64,000 nucleotides of DNA from Roseomonas gilardii (GTDB lineage Bacteria; Pseudomonadota; Alphaproteobacteria; Acetobacterales; Acetobacteraceae), in contig NZ_CP015583.1 in NCBI RefSeq assembly GCF_001941945.1, forward strand, positions 1,167,001-1,231,000. The letters are read 5' to 3'. This document shows positions 60,506-64,000 of this stretch, piece by piece (the stretch's first letter is position 1; each line of letters begins with the position of its first letter). The notes under the pieces are model-generated. The model searched no databases and was not told the origin of the DNA. It saw nothing but the letters and a program-made list of their open reading frames with translations. A program made the position numbers and the translations under genes.

Positions 60506-61516
60506 ATGAGCACGGCCTCCTCCTGGCGCGGCCGCCGCGCCGTCGTCACCGGCGGGGCCGGCTTCCTCGGCGCCAATCTCTGCCATGCCCTTTCCGCCGC
60601 CGGGGCGGAGGTGCTGGCCATCGACGCGATGCTGCCCGGGATGGGCGCGCATCCGGGCAATCTGGAGGGAAGCGGCGCCCGGCTGCTGCAAGGCGACCTG
60701 CGCGATCCGGCGCTGGACCTGGAGGGCGCCCTGCGCGGGGCGGACGCGCTGTTCAACTGCGCCGCCCAGACCTCCCATGCCGGCAGCATGCGCGAGCCCC
60801 TGCCGGACCTGGAGATCAACGCCACCGCGCAGCTCCGCCTGATCGAGGCGCTGCGCCAGGCCGCGCCGCGGGCGGTGGTGGTGCATGCCTCGACCCGCCA
60901 GTTCTATGGCCGCCCGCAATACCTGCCAGTGGATGAGCGGCACCCGATCGTCCCGCCCGATGCCAACGGCGTCTCCAAATTCGCCGGCGAGCAGTACTGG
61001 CTGCTGGAAGGCCGCGTGCAGGGGCGGCCCGTCACCTCGCTGCGCCTCACCAACTGCTACGGCCCCCGGCTGCGCATCCGCGACGCGCGGCAGACCTTCC
61101 TCGGCATCTGGATCCGCCGGGTGCTGGAGGGCGAGCCCTTCGAGGTCTGGGGTGGCGAGCAGCTCCGCGACCTCGCCTATGCCGATGACGTGGTGGCGGC
61201 TTTCCTGGCGGCGGCGGAGACCCTGCTGGGCGCGGCGCCGGAGCGTTGCGCCGGGCAGGCCTTCAACCTCGGCGGCGACGCCCCGGTCTCGCTGCTGCGG
61301 CTGGCGGAGCTTCTGGTGGACGCCGCCGGGCAGGGGAGCTACGAGATCCGCTCCTTTCCGCCCGACCGGGCGGCCATCGATATCGGGTCCTACCATGCCG
61401 ACGACAGCGCGTTCCGGGAAGCGACGGGCTGGGTCCCGCGCGTGCCCCTGGCCGAAGGGCTGCGCCGCAGCGTCGAATGGTTCCGGCCCCGCCTCGCCGA
61501 CTACACCCCATCCTGA
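60506..61516 (+). CDS. NAD-dependent epimerase/dehydratase (extended SDR) with Asn at the YxxxK tyrosine
   Basis: 336-aa extended short-chain dehydrogenase. NAD-binding is GGAGFLGANL, and GDLRDPALD follows. The active-site Thr/Ser is in HASTRQFYG. At the usual YxxxK, the sequence is DANGVSKFAGEQYWL: Lys is kept but Tyr is Asn. Similar forms (DVNGINK) occur, as I recall, in sugar-nucleotide epimerases of surface glycan clusters. AAGGACGAGG precedes ATG 60506. It opens a cluster with an aminotransferase and an acyltransferase. Confidence 0.83.
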   Translation: MSTASSWRGRRAVVTGGAGFLGANLCHALSAAGAEVLAIDAMLPGMGAHPGNLEGSGARLLQGDLRDPALDLEGALRGADALFNCAAQTSHAGSMREPLPDLEINATAQLRLIEALRQAAPRAVVVHASTRQFYGRPQYLPVDERHPIVPPDANGVSKFAGEQYWLLEGRVQGRPVTSLRLTNCYGPRLRIRDARQTFLGIWIRRVLEGEPFEVWGGEQLRDLAYADDVVAAFLAAAETLLGAAPERCAGQAFNLGGDAPVSLLRLAELLVDAAGQGSYEIRSFPPDRAAIDIGSYHADDSAFREATGWVPRVPLAEGLRRSVEWFRPRLADYTPS

Positions 61517-61538
61517 TCGCATCTGAGGAAGACCCCGG

Positions 61539-62684
61539 ATGAACGTGCCCGACCTCCTGGTGCCGCAAGCCGATCCCGGCGCCGGCTACCGCGCGCAGAA
61601 GGCGGAGATCGACGCGGCGGTGATGCGCGCGCTCGAATCCGGCTGGTACATCCTGGGCCAGGAGGGCAAGGGCTTCGAAAGCGAGTTCGCCGCCTGGCTC
61701 GGGCGTGGCCAGGGCGCCGCGCAGCACGCGATCGGCTGCGCCAACGGCACGGACGCGCTGGCGCTGGTCCTGCGCGGCCTGGGTATCGGCGAGGGCTGCA
61801 CGGTCGCCACCGTGTCCCACACCGCCGTCGCCACCGTGGCGGCGATCGAGATGGCCGGTGCGACGCCGCTGCTGCTCGACATCGACCCGGATACCTACAC
61901 CATGGATGCGGACGAGCTGGTGGCCGTGCTGGAGGAGCCGCCGCCCGGCCTGCCGCCGATCCGCGCCGCCATCGCCGTGCATCTCTATGGCCAGGCCTGC
62001 GACCTCGCCCCGATGCTGGAGGCCTGCCGCGGCGCGGGCGTGGCGCTGATCGAGGACTGTGCCCAGGCCCATGGCGCGACGCTGGGCGGGCGCAGGCTGG
62101 GCACGATCGGGGATGCCGCGGCCTTCAGCCTCTATCCGACCAAGAATCTCGGTGCGCTGGGCGATGGCGGCGTGATCGCCACCGCTGATCCGCAGCTCGC
62201 CGAGAAGATCGGGGCGATCCGGCAGTATGGCTGGCGTTCCCGCTATGTCTCCGACCTCACGGGGGTGAACTCGCGGCTGGACGAGGTGCAGGCTGCCATC
62301 CTGCGCGCCCGCCTGCCCAGGCTGGACGCCAACAATGCCCGCCGGCGGGAGATCGCGGGGGCCTATGATGCGGCGCTGGAGGGCGGCGCGCTGGCGCCGC
62401 CGCTGCGGCGCGAGGGCGCCACGCATGTCTTCCACCAGTATGTGCTGCGAAGCGCGGAGCGCGACCTGCTGCAGGGCCGGCTGCGCGCGCAGGGGATCGG
62501 CACGGGCATCCACTATCCCGTGCCGGTGCATCTCCAGCCGGCCTATCGCGGCCGCATCGCCCTGGGCCCGGCGCGCTGCGCCGAGACCGAAGCCACGGCG
62601 CGCGAGGTGCTGAGCCTGCCGATGTTCCCCGAGCTCAGCGACGCGCAGGTCGAGCGCGTCTGCGGCGCGCTGCGGGAACTCTGA
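61539..62684 (+). CDS. DegT/DnrJ/EryC1/StrS family sugar aminotransferase
   Basis: 381-aa PLP enzyme that aminates keto sugars of nucleotide-linked precursors. The PLP Lys is in FSLYPTKNLGALGDGG (near residue 205), IEDCAQAHGA holds the Asp that contacts PLP, and WRSRY lies nearby. The N-terminus YRAQKAEIDAAVMRALESGWYILG is typical. GHYPVPVHLQ (as IHYPVPVHLQPAY) is conserved near the C-terminus. It starts 22 bases after the epimerase; together they would make an amino sugar, probably for lipopolysaccharide or capsule. Confidence 0.9.
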   Translation: MNVPDLLVPQADPGAGYRAQKAEIDAAVMRALESGWYILGQEGKGFESEFAAWLGRGQGAAQHAIGCANGTDALALVLRGLGIGEGCTVATVSHTAVATVAAIEMAGATPLLLDIDPDTYTMDADELVAVLEEPPPGLPPIRAAIAVHLYGQACDLAPMLEACRGAGVALIEDCAQAHGATLGGRRLGTIGDAAAFSLYPTKNLGALGDGGVIATADPQLAEKIGAIRQYGWRSRYVSDLTGVNSRLDEVQAAILRARLPRLDANNARRREIAGAYDAALEGGALAPPLRREGATHVFHQYVLRSAERDLLQGRLRAQGIGTGIHYPVPVHLQPAYRGRIALGPARCAETEATAREVLSLPMFPELSDAQVERVCGALREL

Positions 62685-62827
62685 TCGTCCCGCTGGAGTT
62701 TCCGGCGGAGGGAGAGCCGCCGCCGAGCATGACTGTCTTGTAATGTATCAAAAACTGTAACTTCGCTCCATATCTGGATACTATCGCCGCGGCGGAAACG
62801 CCGCACCGGATAGGGACGGGGGAAGGG
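62685..62827. promoter_or_regulatory. AT-rich promoter region before the acyltransferase
   Basis: 62740-62790 is AT-rich, with GATACTAT at 62776 as a likely -10. GGGGGAAGGG just before 62828 is the ribosome-binding site. Confidence 0.4.
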
Positions 62828-64000
62828 ATGCCGCAGGGAGGAAAGGGACGGCGCTTCGTCGTCCTCGACAGCTGGCGCGGCATCTGCGCGCTGATGGTCG
62901 CGCTCTTCCACTTCACGGTGCGCGGGCATTACGTGGCCTCGTCCTTCGGCGCCCATGCCTTCCTCTTCGTCGATTTCTTCTTCGTGCTGAGCGGCTTCGT
63001 CATGGCCCAGGCCTATGGCGACCGGCTGGACGGCCCCGCCTCGGCACGGGATTTCCTGATCCGCCGCATCGGCCGCGTCTGGCCCCTGCACGTCTTCATG
63101 CTGCTGGCCCTGATCGGGCTGGAACTGGTGAAGCTCCGGCTGTCCCACGGCGCGGAGGGGGTGGAGAACGCCGCCTTCACCGGCCGGACGGCGGCCTCCC
63201 TGATCCTGCCCAATGCGCTGTTGCTGCATTCCCTGGGCTTCCTGCGGATCGATGCCTGGAATATCCCGAGCTGGTCGATCAGCGTGGAGATGGCGGCCTA
63301 TCTGGCCTTCGCCGCGGGAATGCTGGGCTTCCGCCGCGTCTTCGCCGGCTTCGCCGTCGCGATGGTGGCGGGCTCGACGGCTGTGCTGCTGGCCTTCACA
63401 CCACACGACCTGAACGTCTCCTATGATTTCGGCTTGTTCCGCTGCCTCGGCGGGTTCTTCCTGGGCTGCCTGGCCCATGCGGCCTGGAGCCGGTGGAAGG
63501 CGCCATCCCTGCCGCCGCGCCTCCATGACGCCCTGGAGATCGGGGCGGTGGCGCTGATGGCGGTCTTCCTGGGCTTCGCCCAGGGCATCCTGGCCTTCCT
63601 GGCGGCGCCGCTTTTCGCCCTGCTGGTCTGCCTCTTCGCCGGGGAGCGCGGCGTGGTGTCGCGGCTGCTGCGCAGCGCGCCGCTGGTGCTGCTGGGGATG
63701 CTGTCCTACTCGATCTACCTCGTGCATTTCCCGGTCTTCGATGCCACGGCCAAGGCGCTTTCGGTGCTCCAGAACCGGACGGGCCTTTCCCTGCTCGGCA
63801 CCTGGCAGACCGCGGATGGGCGCGTGCTGGTCGGGCTCGACTTCGGTACGCCCTGGCTGATGGATCTCGTTTCCGCCGGACTGCTGGCCGTGACGGTGCT
63901 GCTGGCCCTGCTGACCTACCGCTTCGTCGAGGTCCCAGGGCGGCGCCTCTTCGCCCGGCTGGCGGCGGGGCGAGGCGGGCGGGCGGCGGTCCCGGCGATC
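62828..64000 (+). CDS. Acyltransferase 3 family membrane protein, C-terminus outside window
   Basis: At least 391 aa, cut by the window edge. It has about ten membrane segments. The opening LDSWRGICALMVALFHF contains the family catalytic His, FFFVLSGFVMAQAY is the second motif, and LSYSIYLVHFPVF a late one. Such proteins O-acetylate or succinylate surface polysaccharides. It follows the amino-sugar genes in the same direction, so it may finish that glycan. Confidence 0.87.
   Translation, partial: MPQGGKGRRFVVLDSWRGICALMVALFHFTVRGHYVASSFGAHAFLFVDFFFVLSGFVMAQAYGDRLDGPASARDFLIRRIGRVWPLHVFMLLALIGLELVKLRLSHGAEGVENAAFTGRTAASLILPNALLLHSLGFLRIDAWNIPSWSISVEMAAYLAFAAGMLGFRRVFAGFAVAMVAGSTAVLLAFTPHDLNVSYDFGLFRCLGGFFLGCLAHAAWSRWKAPSLPPRLHDALEIGAVALMAVFLGFAQGILAFLAAPLFALLVCLFAGERGVVSRLLRSAPLVLLGMLSYSIYLVHFPVFDATAKALSVLQNRTGLSLLGTWQTADGRVLVGLDFGTPWLMDLVSAGLLAVTVLLALLTYRFVEVPGRRLFARLAAGRGGRAAVPAI

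Noticed and set aside
1-64000. CRISPR arrays, prophage, insertion sequences or rRNA
   Set aside because: No regularly spaced repeats, terminal inverted repeats with transposase, structural phage genes or rRNA sequence were seen on reading both strands.

Overview
This window is a high-GC bacterial chromosome segment. It looks like an alphaproteobacterium of the Acetobacteraceae, close to Roseomonas. The signs are the GC-rich codon use, a Bug-type tripartite-tricarboxylate receptor, a PoxB-type pyruvate:quinone oxidoreductase, a De Ley-Doudoroff dgoK-dgoA pair, and many orphan alpha/beta hydrolases. This placement is inferred from gene content and composition and was not checked by a search.

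Layout. 1-2210: sugar (mannitol/uronate-type) dehydrogenase, cut by the window edge, with its FCD-type GntR regulator and a perfect operator palindrome. 2347-6782: a PP-type phosphatase, then PdeM and an Lhr-like helicase of the ligase-associated DNA-damage group. 7061-10879: OpgC-like acyltransferase, then iclR-dgoK-dgoA. 10885-12159: argC behind what looks like an arginine attenuator, with a leader peptide containing four Arg codons in a row, an alternative pairing and an intrinsic terminator. 12306-16893: MFS exporter, rhodanese, Bug receptor, a frameshifted endonuclease III gene and a cytochrome c. 16913-19166: polar amino-acid ABC permeases and binding protein without an ATPase. 20812-25810: sulfur-delivery operon iscR - two cysteine desulfurases - ferredoxin - tenA - mnmA. 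25828-28060: tRNA-Met(CAU) followed by a decayed integrase, an unusual methyltransferase and a tRNA-like relic, read here as the scar of a small island.

28609-39357: dipeptidase and serine hydrolase, PAS-EAL protein, msrA-msrB, beta-propeller and polysaccharide deacetylase, fatty-acid hydroxylase, transglutaminase-like protein and a GntR/UTRA regulator. 39385-50597: large membrane histidine kinase, cysE, PRC-barrel protein, half-size chromate transporter pair, L-lactate permease, two small membrane proteins, luciferase-like monooxygenase, guanine-deaminase-like enzyme and poxB. 50620-52468: zinc-type ABC ATPase and permease, preceded by a 53-residue membrane ORF whose start lies 2 bp from a Zur-like box, so its mRNA may be leaderless. 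52519-59598: DUF445 protein, fused DUF2382 stress protein, phosphoribosyltransferase, Pro-rich protein, haloacetate-dehalogenase-like hydrolase, RlpA-like protein and asd. 59987-64000: RidA, then the start of a surface-glycan cluster (epimerase, DegT aminotransferase, acyltransferase running off the edge).

The most unusual points are the argC leader, the Zur-controlled possibly leaderless ORF, the island scar next to tRNA-Met, the nth frameshift, an OpgC-like protein lacking the family histidine, and an epimerase with Asn in place of the YxxxK tyrosine. No CRISPR array, complete prophage, rRNA gene or insertion sequence was seen.
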